A stretch of 64,000 bases of DNA, taken from Clitopilus passeckerianus (Eukaryota; Basidiomycota; Agaricomycetes; Agaricales; Entolomataceae). Under the pieces are notes generated by a model. The model did not search any database, was not told where the DNA came from, and worked only from the letters and a program-made list of their open reading frames with translations. Below, piece by piece: positions 45,301-56,900 of the stretch (positions are counted from its first letter, which is position 1; the number at the start of each line of letters is the position of its first letter). A program made the translations under genes and the position numbers. The stretch covers positions 1-64,000 of the forward strand of contig CALYLX010000120.1 of assembly GCA_944990035.1 (NCBI GenBank), in the 5' to 3' direction.

Positions 45301-47824
45301 AGGTTGCTTTGGTTGCTCACGTTGTGCAGGCTATCGATGGTGGGTTTCAAACTGAATTAGGTTCGTTCTTCAAACCCACACAAAGTTTGCAGGATTCTTC
45401 CGATCTATCGCCTTGAGAAATGAGGAGGCGCTTCAAGACACACTTCGCCTGTTAACACTCTGGTTCAAATTCGGAGCGGACAACGAGGTTAGCCACGCTA
45501 TCGGCACGGGTGCGACTACTGTAGAAGTCGACACTTGGCTGGTGGTCATTCCCCAGGTAAGCGGTTTCGTAAATCCCCGACAGGGGAGGCTTGAACTCAT
45601 GAACATGGTAGATCATTGCGAGAATTCAAACGCCTCACTCTAACATCCGGCGAAACATCAACAGCCTCTTGGGAGAAGTCGGGAGACATCATCCTCAAGC
45701 CCTGATCTATCCTTTAACTGTCGCTTCCAAATCGTCAAGCCTAGCTCGCAGGAACGCAGCCATCACAATAATGAACCGTATGCAGGAACACAGTCCATCA
45801 ATAGTCAATCAGGTCAGATCTCTTTTCTCCACCAACAAAGTCGACCACTGAACATAAGTTTCAGGCACTTCTCGTTAGCAAGGAGCTCATCAGGGTCGCA
45901 ATTCTCTGGCATGAGCTATGGCATGAAGGACTTGAAGAAGCTTCTCGCCACTTCTTCACTGAGAAGAACCCAGAAGGCATGATACAAGCCCTCGAGCCAC
46001 TCCATGAACTCATCGAGGCAGTAAGTGCCTCACGCTGTTCGGCGGGGACCTACTTACCAACACTTGGGTTAGGGGCCTACAACTGCTCGGGAGACTTCAT
46101 TCTATCAGGTCTTCGGACGGGACCTCCATGAAGCACGGGAAGCATGTCGTCGCTGGCGCATTCATGGGGATAACATGGAACTAGACCGTGCTTGGGACAT
46201 ATACTATGGTGTTTTCAAGAAGGTGGAGAAGCAACTACCCCAGCTCACCACCCTCGACCTTCAATATGTTTCACCTGCACTCCTAACCTCCAGACGCCTC
46301 GACCTGGCCGTGCCAGGTATGTCATAATACGAGGATAACACCCCACATTTTTTACTAATCCACCGCCCAGGCACCTATCAGAGTGGCCGGCCAGTAGTCA
46401 AGATTGCGAGCTTTGCCAGCAAACTGCAAGTCATTGCCTCCAAACAGCGTCCTCGCCGACTCTGCTTAACAGGAAGTGACGGCAGGGAATATCAATATGT
46501 GCTGAAAGGGCACGAGGACCTCCGTCAGGATGAACGAGTTATGCAGCTATTCAGTCTTGTCAATACCCTCTTGTCAGTCGACACAGACAGTTTCAAGCGC
46601 CGGCTTCATATCCAGCGCTATCCGGTTATCCCTCTGGCCCCCAACGCGGGTCTGATAGGATGGGTTCAGGGCAGCGACACTCTCCACGTTCTTATACGAG
46701 ACTACCGAGACTCAAGGAAGGTCTTACTCAATATTGAATACCGATTGATGCTCCAGGTTGGTCGCCACCAGCCTTCTCTTTGCGTATCTTCTAAACTCTC
46801 CATTGTAGATGGCACCTGACTATGAAAATCTGACCCTGCTACAGAAGATAGAGGTCTTCGAGTATGCACTAGAGAACACCACCGGTCAAGACCTGTACCG
46901 CGTTCTTTGGCTGAAGTCCACGAATTCGGAGCATTGGCTGGAGCGCCGAGCTACTTATACACGATCGCTTGCTGTTAATAGCATGGTCGGACATATTCTG
47001 GGTCTAGGAGACCGCCATCCTTCCAACGTTCTGCTTGAAAGAAGCACAGGAAAAGTCGTCCATATCGATTTCGGAGACTGCTTCGAGGTCGCTATGCTCC
47101 GCGAAAAATTCCCAGAGAAAGTGCCATTCCGTTTGACAAGGATGCTGACACATGCCATGGAGGTATTTTTTTGTGTCAACTCACTTCCGAAGGTCCAGCT
47201 AATTATCCTTCAGGTGAGCGGTATTGAGGGCAGCTTCAGAAAGACGTGTGAAATCTCGATGCGGGTTATGCGAGTTAACAAGGAGTCTCTTATGGCTGTT
47301 CTTGAAGCTTTTGTCTATGATCCTCTCATTAACTGGCGTCTCATGCAACCAGAAACAGAAACTCGCCGCATTGAGGGTGTGTAAATTATGATCGTGCAAC
47401 AATAAACGCTGATTCCGTCAATAGAAGTGGAATTGGAGCGATCAGGCGATACGGGTCGGGCACCGGAACATCCACAGGGACCAAGCCGTAAGCCCAAGGC
47501 AGACGAAAAGGACATTTTCAAAGGTGCCCACATTTCTCCCTCTTGGATTTCCTACCAATTCTTACACCAATGGATGGCCATAGAAACGCAGGAAATTCGC
47601 AACGAACGGGCCTTATTTGTGTACAACAGGGTGCAGAACAAACTCACAGGCATGTCGCCGTCCAAAATAACAATCCTAACGTGGCGTTCTAACTATGCAT
47701 CAGGTCGCGACTTTAATCCGGAAGTTTCCTCACTATCGAGGCTCAGGTCGAGAAACTCATTGAACAAGCCACATCCTTTGAGAATCTATGCCAATGCTTC
47801 TCCGGATGGTGCGCGTTCTGGTGA
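39329..47824 (+). CDS. TOR1: TOR serine/threonine kinase (FKBP12-rapamycin target)
   Basis: TOR is the central nutrient-responsive kinase of TORC1/TORC2. The start [18 protein letters not shown] is the short N-terminus before HEAT repeats ([41 protein letters not shown]), which run to about 43250. The FAT domain covers about 43570-45850 ([51 protein letters not shown]). The FRB domain is at about 45885-46240 ([41 protein letters not shown]). Kinase motifs are [41 protein letters not shown] and [13 protein letters not shown]. The FATC end is [20 protein letters not shown] then WCAFW. About 25 introns are visible. One base is missing at the CC run 47728-47729 just before FATC, and the first intron donor near 39434 may lack a G. 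Confidence 0.95.
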
Positions 47825-48123
47825 TTTTCATTACCTCGCCTTCCAAATATGCTCTCGTCGTGCGCTATGATACCTTGCACTGTACTATACCATCTAGATC
47901 CCGCGCAATATGTCTACGTTTTAATATGTATCTCATAGAAAACAGGCTCATCTAATGTCGTCGTGTCGTCCTTAGACTTATGTATGAATGCACATCGTCA
48001 ACCTCCCCGATGAATCCGCTCGAATGTTGACGTAAAGACAAGACGTTAATTGAACAGTGAATGTGTCTACAGGACACCCCATTTTCTCCAACCCCACAGC
48101 TGGGCTTCAAGCTTGAAACGTCC

Positions 48124-49757
48124 TCACTTCCTCCCCAACGTCTTCATAGCAGGGTCTTCCCCTTCCATTGGGATCACCACGCCCCATCCAAGAACGTCGT
48201 TTTCGTGAGGGTCGGCAGTAGCGCCGTAGTGGCCTGCATCTTGGATATCACCAACCAGTCGAACCGTCTCTGCAGGGTTGAGATCAAGATCGCAAGGGAG
48301 AGGATGCCCAAATTCATCAATCCCCAGCTTCCGTTGCCGGAATGTCCAGAGTATACACATGATCAGGAGGGTCGTTTGCATGAGACCTGACACTGCGAAT
48401 GGGAGGGTGGAGGTCCAGTCGGTTCCCGGTCTGTTTTGGAGAGGTGGAGGTTAGTTATGTGATTTGGGAAGGAGGGAGAAGGAGAAAAAGATCACCTACC
48501 GTGACCCAATACTCCAAACAATCAACGGTGCACCCGAGATTTGTAGGACCATCGTCGGCATACTCAATGCCCCTACGAGTTTGAACTGGTATGTGTGGAT
48601 GATTTGGGGAATGTACTGGACTATTGCGAGGAGTGTAGAGGTTACGCCGAGGAAGGTTGCCCATGACTCGATGGTGAGGAAGGGGATTCAGATGAAAGGG
48701 ATGGCCATCTGCGAGGTGCTGGTAAGAGGAGATGAGGGTGAGCCTGGGGAAGGCAGGGGAGAGGAGGATGAGAGGAGGAGGACTGTTGTCAGTGACATCA
48801 AAATGCTGATATACATATGCAACTGATGAGAGATATCCAACACGAGGGAGACCAGAAGGTCGCTCACAAGGAACCCACAACCACACAAAATAGCCGGACG
48901 GACCTCTTCCAGTGATCACTTTTCTCCAGATGGTTAGTCGTCGTAGCTAGAGACAACGATTCGATCGCCTCGGGGTCTGCAGAGGTGGAAGTGTACTTGA
49001 GATGTGGCGGATAGTATATCAAGTAGAGAATGTTCCTGCACGTTCAGAGTTAGACATTCAGATGCTCGAATATTCATCGTGATCAACGTACGTTGTCGTA
49101 AAGAGAACGGCCGCGAGGCCAAGCTGGAAGATACCCGCAATGGCTTCTAGACAGCTTCCTAGAGTCTACGCAGAGGATGGGCTGATAAGAACCTGCTCAG
49201 ATAAGCCACGAGAGGGGCAAACTGACCAACACCGGACAGCACAGAACCACAGGCCATTGCAAAGTCACGCTGAAATATAGATTGCGCATGAGACTGCCGC
49301 CAATGGAGACACGGACTAAAACAGGGACCTCACTTACACGTTGAAGATATTGGCTGCATTTCCAACGCTTCCTAGCAAGAGAAAGAATGGACTCAAGCCT
49401 TCTGAGGAACCTTTACTGATAATTCGGTAATGCTATAATACCTTGAGTCAATCTCCCTCTGCAACCCCTTGGAATATTATGTAGCTAGCTCACCTGCGGC
49501 GCGTAGGAAATCATACACCCGACTATTAGCACAGACGTAACCACAGCATTGACGAAGTCATGGTACTGGGACCATGCCAAAACATGATCAGTCAAAGGGC
49601 AATAAACCTAGAGGAAGTACTCACTGGCACACAGACGTCCGACATCAGACAACAGGAACCTCTTCCAACACCAGTTCTTCTTCATATTATATACCGTCCT
49701 GATTACCTGGGCTCTGATTATCTGTTGACCTAAAGACGCGATTTGGGGTGCGCTCAT
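48124..49757 (-). CDS. PQ-loop repeat membrane protein (vacuolar/lysosomal amino-acid transporter type)
   Basis: This is a seven-helix protein of the PQ-loop (MtN3/cystinosin-like) superfamily, members of which export basic amino acids or cystine from the vacuole or act in related transport. The start MSAPQIASLGQQIIRAQ is followed by FVNAVVTSVLIVGCMISYAPQ and HYRIISKGSSEGLSPFFLLLG (first PQ loop), a helix with CLEAIAGIFQLGLAAVLFTTT, and AIVQYIPQIIHTYQFKLVG then ALSMPTMVLQI (second PQ loop). PFAVSGLMQTTLLIMCILWTF is the last helix. The cytosolic C-tail ends DPAMKTLGRK. At least seven introns are visible. One base is missing at 49648 in VPVVLMSD. It lies convergently, about 300 bases from the TOR stop. 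Confidence 0.8.
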
Positions 49758-50750
49758 GCATCAGAACAGATGCCCACCAAGATGGCAACTGCGGATAATC
49801 GCGCGAGGCCGTACTCTTAGGAGGATATTACCGTGTCCGGTCTATTCATCGCTCCGTAAGAGAGGCAGTAGGTTGGGAGTTCAACTTCGAAGGCCCCAAG
49901 AAAACAAGATAGCAATGATGGAAAAGTGCATTACATTCGTAAAACGGCAGCGACGGCTATACTGTACCTCGGAAAGATATATTCAGAATTCAACGCGATA
50001 AAGCTCCTTATTCCTCTTAGAGGTTCGTGAACATAACCCTCTCAGGAAATAAAGTTTGAGGTAAAACACGAGTATAGTAGTGACTAGCCACAATAGAAGA
50101 AGGGCTCTTGGGGATAACTGCTGCTTTAGTTGCAATGGGATTCCTCCGGAGGAATGTCGTGGTCAAAGAGCAAAACCACATTATGATTACAATAAATAAC
50201 CGACACATTGTTATTTCACGCGGCTGCAACTCCAATTCTCAAAGCTTCGGCCTTTAAGTTATCGGACCACCACCATGCCTACCCACACCAGTCACCTTCA
50301 TCGCATCCTTGCCTCATTTCCTGGCACAAGGACGTCACCAAAAGAACCAAAACAAACGCACTTGTCCGGCAGGACGTGAATAAACGAACGGTCGAATGCG
50401 GCACAGTCAACTATCCCGTCACCGTCGATAGTTATCAACTCGTCGCCCACCGCAGGCTGATCTCGACAACGTTCTCGACTGCGACAAACTGCGCTTGCTT
50501 CCCTTTGAACATGCCACCCACGGTAAACATCATCGGATCGCCACCCAATCGGAGTCCACAGAACGAAGCTGTGTTATCCTGTATCACAATGGACCCTGCT
50601 GGTGGCACCTCGGGATTTCGCACGACGCGCAGCGTTGCACAGTGATATATGTATCGAGTCTATTCGCCTTGGTGTGATTCAGCTCTTTCTTCCATTTCCC
50701 ACCTCGTGGCCCCCTTATCTCGCCAGAAAGCTCTCCAGCAGCAGCAAAAA
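49758..50750. other. Intergenic; no supported gene
   Basis: An open plus-strand frame of 145 codons (50208-50645) has His/Pro-rich start and no recognisable domain or splice support, so I leave it out. The rest presumably holds promoters of the two divergent neighbours. Confidence 0.4.
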
Positions 50751-51684
50751 TGATTATTCAAAATGGCCTGGCACCTGTGAACACGACTGAAGCTCTCTCG
50801 GTAAGTCCGGAGGACCTTTCGCTTCTTTGGCTTCGTGCTAATTTTAGTTTCAGAAAAGGGATAAGGAAGAACCTCCTGCATATGTTGAGGATCCCTCGAG
50901 TCCTGGAGCATCCGGTTCGGTCTCGAGACGGTTGACAAGAGGCGGCCCACCACCTGCTGTTCCTCCCAAGCAGCCTCGCTACCATGCCGAATCAAAGCTA
51001 AGCACGGACACGACTGCAACAGTCAGCCAGATGCATATGCATTGTGGTCGTGAACCCATCACCGGTGAGTACCGCACTCTCATCTCGTCCAAATAGCCCA
51101 TCTAATGTGCATGTGCAGGAACGTTTTACATCGACCCCAAATTCCCCTCACACGGCTTCACTCCCGACCCTCACCATGACCGCCATAAGCACCACAAAAA
51201 GAACCCTCCCGATGCTTCATTCCGAACCAAAAAGGCATCTATTAACATGGAACTCGCCACCACCGGCGAACAAACCGACGCAAAACCCAAAGCCAAAGTC
51301 CTCGTAGCGACCCACTCCGGCAACATCTCTATCAAGCTCCTCTCAACGCCCCTCTCTGCCCCTCGGCTTGGGCTCGAAGTCCTCACACGAAAGGGCGACA
51401 TCGTCGTGATGCTCCCCAATGACTTCTTCGGATGTCTCGAGCTCCAAACACGGAAGGGCTCACTGCAGTTCTTGCCTGCGCTCGCTGCGAGCATGAGGAC
51501 GGCGAAGAAGACGAGTGATGAGGCGTTGATTATGGTTGGACAGCCGACGTCGAATAGGGAGATTGATCATCTGCAGTTGACGACGGCGCATGGGAAGGTT
51601 GTGGTTGGGATCAGTGGGTTGGATAAGTATGATCAGCCTTCAGGTGGGTTTTGGAAGAAGTGGATGGGGAAGGAGAAGGAGTAG
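50751..51684 (+). CDS. Conserved-looking basidiomycete protein of unknown function (DUF7330-like, tentative)
   Basis: The gene has three exons: MIIQNGLAPVNTTEALS, then KRDKEEPPAYVEDPSSPG and a proline-rich disordered stretch (GGPPPAVPPKQPRYH), then after an intron at about 51066-51119 a compact domain beginning GTFYIDPKF. The domain alternates short strands and Gly turns (KVLVATHSGNISIKLLST, LEVLTRKGDIVVMLPNDFFG, LELQTRKGSLQFLPA, HGKVVVGISG), which looks like a beta-rich adhesin-like repeat fold. It ends WKKWMGKEKE. The second intron interrupts the Gly codon of ITGTFY. The frame is clean throughout. I link it only tentatively to the mushroom DUF7330 family and can name no activity. Confidence 0.65.
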
Positions 51685-52074
51685 ATATTTGGAGTTGTAT
51701 AGACTGTGAACTGCATTCGTTTCTCTTAGGATCTCTCATTACTATGCCATACTTATACCCTCGTCATTATTTCCATCGTTGTACATAGTCTCAATCTCTA
51801 CGATTACCGTTTGGGTATGCCTCGCCTACGCCCATCAATCTGAATCGCACTTGGCCGCAACCACCACAATGGCGGTCCCCATATACCCTATCAGTTCTCT
51901 ACTCTTCCCCACACTTACAGTCAAAACGAAGCCGATGACATCGGGTTCATGATTCCAACACGTTAGGCTAATTTCAACGGCAGATCTGACTGAGCACAAA
52001 CGGAACGTCCATCTTCTCACCCTCCTTCGCGGCTTGTTTGCACACTAGCCAAGCACCAGGCTCTAGCAGCTACC
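51685..52074. other. Intergenic between tandem plus-strand genes
   Basis: This holds the 3' end of the upstream gene and the promoter of the M20 gene. No gene is seen. Confidence 0.4.
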
Positions 52075-54212
52075 ATGACAAGTCAAAACTACACGACAGC
52101 CGGATGTTTCTCTGGGTTCAGATTGAGCGGGGTGTTTGGACGAAAACGAAGGAATGAGAGGAAGAGTTGCGACTCTACCAAGGCAACAGAGTCAACGGTA
52201 TGTTCTCCTGCCTATACGTCTGCTCCAGACTCTAATGAGCCATATCCAAGACCATTGAACCCTCTTGTTGCCATGGAGAATGGTCTATCCCACATACAGA
52301 AGCTCTCCCACCCTACACTGCTTCCTCCTCTCCAACTACTATCCAAGAAAAGTTCCCTGCTCTCAGTCCAGAAGTAATCCGCACCGTCGAATTAAAACTC
52401 GACGAGCTGGACGCTGACCTACGAGAGCTCAGCCTCAAGATCCACTCTCACCCAGAGCTAGCCTTTGACGAACAGTAAGCCTCTCTTCCCTCTCCCCTCG
52501 GTGTTCATTTTCATTCAGCTAATCCTCTTGTTAGTTATGCCCACGACACCCTTACGGCCTTCATGGAATCCCACAACTTCACTGTAACCCGGCACTACGC
52601 CTCCCTCTCCACCGCTTGGCGCGCCGAATACACCTCCCCTGCTGCCTCTACCTTGCCTCAGGCCTCCTCACAAGCTCCCATCCCTGTCCTGGGCCTAAAC
52701 TCCGAAATGGACGCCCTCCCCGGAATAGGACACGGCTGCGGGCATAACCTCATCGCCATCTGCGGCGTCGGCATCGCTATTGCCGTACGACATGCTTTGG
52801 AGAAACATGGGGTGGCTGGGAAGGTCGTTCTGCTAGGTACGCCGGCGGAGGAGGGGGGAGGAGGGAAGGCGATTTTGTTGAAGAGGGATGCGTATAAGGA
52901 TATGGATGTTTGTTTGATGTGAGGGTTTTTTTCGGTCTTGAATTCGTTGGATGAGGTGTTAATGGATGCTTGGAAGGTCCCATCCGATGCCTGGCCCGGA
53001 TAACTCTGCAGCGATCATTGGTTCGAACGCGATGATTTCTGTGGATGTGGAATATTTTGGTAAATCGTACGTTCGTTTCTCTTCCACTCTATTAGTTCTA
53101 TGCTCACCAACATCATGAACATAGAGCCCACGCAGGCGCAGCTCCATGGTATGTCTTCACCACCACAATACCAACTTTCCTTCCCTGAACCCTTCGTAAA
53201 GGGAAGGCAAGAACGCCCTCGACGCAGCCGTAATCGCATATTCCGCCATCTCCGTCCTACGCCAGCAATTCAAACCCAGTTTCCGGGTTCACGGCATCAT
53301 AGAGGGTAGGAACTGGGCTGCAAACGGTGCGCATACTCTCTTCCAGTGTCTTCAAGTTTGAAACACTGCTGATTGTAAGTGTTAGTGATTCCGGACTACG
53401 CCAAGTTGCACTACATAATCCGGGCACCGGTAATGGCAGAGGTGAAGGATACGTACGAGCGCGTCAAGGGATGTTTTGAGTAAGTCTGACAGTGATCAAC
53501 TTCCCAATAAATGAAAGCGATGCTCACCATTACGATCCCTAGAGCTGCCGCTTCTGCAACTGGATGTAAAATTAAGATTACCAGGGCATCCATGTACTTT
53601 GATTTGAGACAGAACAGAGTACTTGGTGGGTGTACTTCAATTCGAAAGAGCGTCCCGAAACTGATTGCTTTGCTGGGATGCTTTCATGCAGCTGAAGAGT
53701 TTTCCGCCAACGCTACTTCTCGGTACGACATGGGAATAAGCTCAGGCGAACTCACTGGTGCTTCCACGGATTTTGTGAGTCCTACACACCCCTTCCATGG
53801 TAGATTTATCTCACGCATACTCCAACAGGGCAATGTTTGCTACGGTTCGTCCACAACTCCCTTTCCCATGTTCCACTAGCTTAACATTTGGTTTATCTAG
53901 AACTCCCATCCCTCCACCCAGGGTTCGCCATCCCCACAGAACCAAACGGCGGCAACCACACCATCGGCTTCACTCGATCCGCCAAGTCCCAAGAAGCTCA
54001 CGAAGCAACGATGAAAGTAACAAAGGGCCTAGCATTGACGGGATTCCGGGTTCTAGCAGATGCGAGGTTCTTGAAACAGGTCAGTCGAGGATCAGCGTTT
54101 TTGCTCTTTATATACACTGACGGTGACGGGCACGCACTCACTTCGTTTAAAGGTCAAGGATGCATTTGAGGAAGAGAAGCGTGGAAGGCAGACTGTGTAC
54201 ACGCGGGTGTAG
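52075..54212 (+). CDS. M20 family metallo-amidohydrolase (PM20D2/AbgB-like)
   Basis: This is a zinc-dependent amidohydrolase/peptidase of the M20D group, which acts on N-acyl or dipeptide substrates. The start [19 protein letters not shown] opens a poorly conserved leader. The catalytic domain begins [20 protein letters not shown] with [10 protein letters not shown]. Metal-site blocks are [34 protein letters not shown] and HPMPGPDN. The dimerisation lid has [19 protein letters not shown] and [20 protein letters not shown]. The C-terminal part has GASTDFGNV, then [20 protein letters not shown] and [15 protein letters not shown], ending QTVYTRV. Nine introns all splice cleanly (the first is 52199-52251), and no frame break is seen. 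Cytosolic location is likely. The exact substrate is unknown. Confidence 0.88.
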
Positions 54213-55339
54213 TTGAGATATACGTATGTTGGGTTCATCTATTGGAAAGCCCTCTCTTCCACCGCTGGGAGAGAATCATATTATCATAAGCTTCGGGATA
54301 TGGTGGATGCCGAGCGTACGGTAATTGTACTCTAAATCAGTAATCCCTCCCGAAGATTCATTTAAGATAACGTGTATCCATACCGAGCGAAATGAAGAGG
54401 TGCCTACAAAAGGGTCTGGCGGATGAAGTCATTCTTCTGAAAGACCCTTCCGGCCCCTTGAACAAAGGGTTAGTTATGCCACGAGGCAGACTCGAGGCGA
54501 TCCCTGACGGAGGCTATGACGGTGCTTTGTTTCCGGTCCTGACGATAGCGATGAGTAACGTTTCACAGCTCGATCTGTGAGGTAAAGGAGTTGAATGTTG
54601 GTCGATGGTCCCCCAGGGTAAAAATGCTGGGTGTGGCCGCATTGAAGATAAGGTTTCCGAGAACTTGAAGTGGATCATTGTTCAGATGCTGAAGAGAAGT
54701 GACATACAATGCATGGGCTACAATGTGGGCTATCAATGCAATCCTACGCCATAATTCACTCGACAAGATTCCGTTCGAGTATGGTCTGCAGGGATGTTAG
54801 TGCATTTGGTGTGTCGAAGTGACATATCGGGGGAGTCGGAGTGACGAGTAATCGGGCTAGAAGCTGTGGCTCGCGTGTCCCCAACGAATTGTTCAATGAA
54901 CTGACAGCCGCCATGTACCTCCCTCCGTTCTTTCAATTGCTTGCAATCCTTGCTCTATCTAGACTACAACCAATGCTGACTGCAAGTTCAAAGCAAAGAA
55001 CGGATCAGCCGAAGCTGACGGTGACCCTGACTCGTCACCGCTGACAGACGAGCGCTGACAAAACCGAAGCGACACAGCCACTTCCTAGGCAGCGCCTGCC
55101 GGTGGTTCATATAACGTGGCACGAACCAGTTTAAGCGCGGAGATATATCGAGTCCTCCCCAACAAAACTCCCGGCGGCCGTACTCTTGCCATCCTCCCAC
55201 CACCATCTCCTCCTGCTTTCCGCTCTTATTAGGCGCACTCACGACTCTGGAGAGCCTAGGCCATTATTTCGGGAGACCAACGACCAAATCAAAACCGAAA
55301 CCACCTTGAACTCCACTCCACCGAGACTCTGTTGATAAA
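54213..55339. other. Intergenic; no supported gene
   Basis: Short open frames only (up to about 85 codons) with no recognisable domain. The last 200 bases presumably carry the promoter of the gene at 55340. Confidence 0.4.
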
Positions 55340-56289
55340 ATGCCTGCGATATTGAATGAGACGGGCGGGTCGCTCGTTTCATCGTATAACGCGAAACCAA
55401 AACACCGAAGGACGGCGTCGGCAACGAACACACCGAATGTGAACACCTCAAGACGCGATAAGAACGTTTACTATGTGTCGCCTTCAAGACATTGGGAGCC
55501 TATTGAGGTTTCACAGTCGAGCAGTGACTCCAAACTAGGGACGAAGGTGATGTCCAACTTCAGGAAAACACTGGTTGGCACACCCAAAAGGAAAGCTTTG
55601 GGGAAGGTGAGGCGGTTGAAATCTCGGAAGCTTTCACTCGCTTAACTCAATCTCTTTACAGAAAACACGGGACTCTGGCATTATCTCCACAGCAGCAGAA
55701 CGAAGCTCACCCTTACCCACGCACCGCGATCACGATTCCTCAATGTCACGTCCAACAATAGAACAGATAGCTATGGGCCTTCACACCTCACGGACACCCC
55801 ATCTACGAGCGCTCAATTTCACACCATCCTCACGACACAACAACTCTGCACCCGGGTCAATACACCAGCACCGGGGTCACGGCAGCCCCTATGCCCGTTC
55901 ATCTACCTCCTCGCGAGCGCTCCCCCACCCCCATCACGTTCTTCCATGAAACAGCCCACCATATCCCCGGCCCCGCCTCAGCATCCTCCTCCACGGTCGG
56001 ATCTCACAGCCATCACCATCCCCACGCTCACGGCATTATCTCTCCCCCATCGCGGTCCTCCAGTTCAGAAACTGCGGCGAGTGCCACATCAGGCCAAAGC
56101 CAGCTCTCGGTGTCGGTCATAAAATTTCACATGTCAAAGTTGTTTATGCCAAAAAATAGGAATGCATCCGCACCGTCGTCGATGATGGGCTCGCCCCGCG
56201 GGAGCACGGATGCACTTGGGCCTCCTCCTATGAAGAAGGCTGTTAGGTTTTCGACGTCGGTTGGGGAGGGTCAGGAGGTGTCGAGGTGA
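55340..56289 (+). CDS. Disordered protein of unknown function
   Basis: I do not recognise this gene. Exon 1 encodes MPAILNETGGSLVSSYNAKP, a basic Ser/Arg-rich stretch and VYYVSPSRHWEPIEVSQSS with VMSNFRKTLVGTPKRKALGK. After an intron (55605-55662) the frame gives TRDSGIISTAAERSSPLP and a Ser/His/Pro-rich region, then SVSVIKFHMSKLFMPKNR, GSPRGSTDALGPPPMKKAVRF and a C-terminus at 56289. Most of the chain looks disordered, and basic SP/TP sites suggest phosphorylation. A frame change near 55875-55890 (an extra base in the GGGG run or an unseen intron) is needed to join the two halves. It is probably mushroom-specific. Confidence 0.55.
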
Positions 56290-56900
56290 TTGATAGTGGA
56301 TGTTGGTCATGATTTCACATTATTCCGTGGGCGACATACTTACATATTACACTTTTTATTCTTATTATTCACGTATTCGTTGGGCTCCTTCCTCTTCATC
56401 ATCGGCATTGCATCATTACTCTTTTTTTCCTGGGTTCAGCAGCACGAACTCGATCGGCATCATAATTTTTTCTTCGTTCTATCAATGCGCACTCACCACT
56501 CTATTCATTCTACTACATAGTATACATTGTCACTTGTTGTACTTCTAGCTATATACAATCCACCTACTTGCTGTCCAATTACACTTACACACTTGTTTTG
56601 TCACACCAAACTCAAAAATTCCCTTGTCCATGTCAGTGGCGCAGTAAGCGTCCGATCGTGAGTCATCCCGGCGTACGTCACATAATCCGGCCGGCACTGT
56701 GTTTGTCTCCCAAGTCCCAGCCAAACTACCGTCCAAGCCAGTCCCCAAAAGGGCTAGGTCGCTTAACGTCACGCGCAGCTTTACAACTTTCTTTCACTGC
56801 TTGGACCTGTGCTCTACTGTGCTGTCTGTGACTCTCTTATAGCGACACGTTTACGACTTTTACCCACTGCTACCGAGAAACGAAGAACGGCTAGGGAGAA
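56290..56900. other. Intergenic, T-rich then GC-rich
   Basis: A T-rich 3' end is followed by the promoter region of the J-protein gene. No gene is seen. Confidence 0.4.

Noticed and set aside
50208..50645. Plus-strand frame of 145 codons
   Set aside because: No recognisable domain, no intron signals, atypical His/Asn-rich composition, and it lies where two divergent promoters are expected.
52075..52377. Apparent frameshift at the start of the M20 gene
   Set aside because: Splicing the GT-AG intron 52199-52251 joins the frames exactly, so this is not counted among the base errors.
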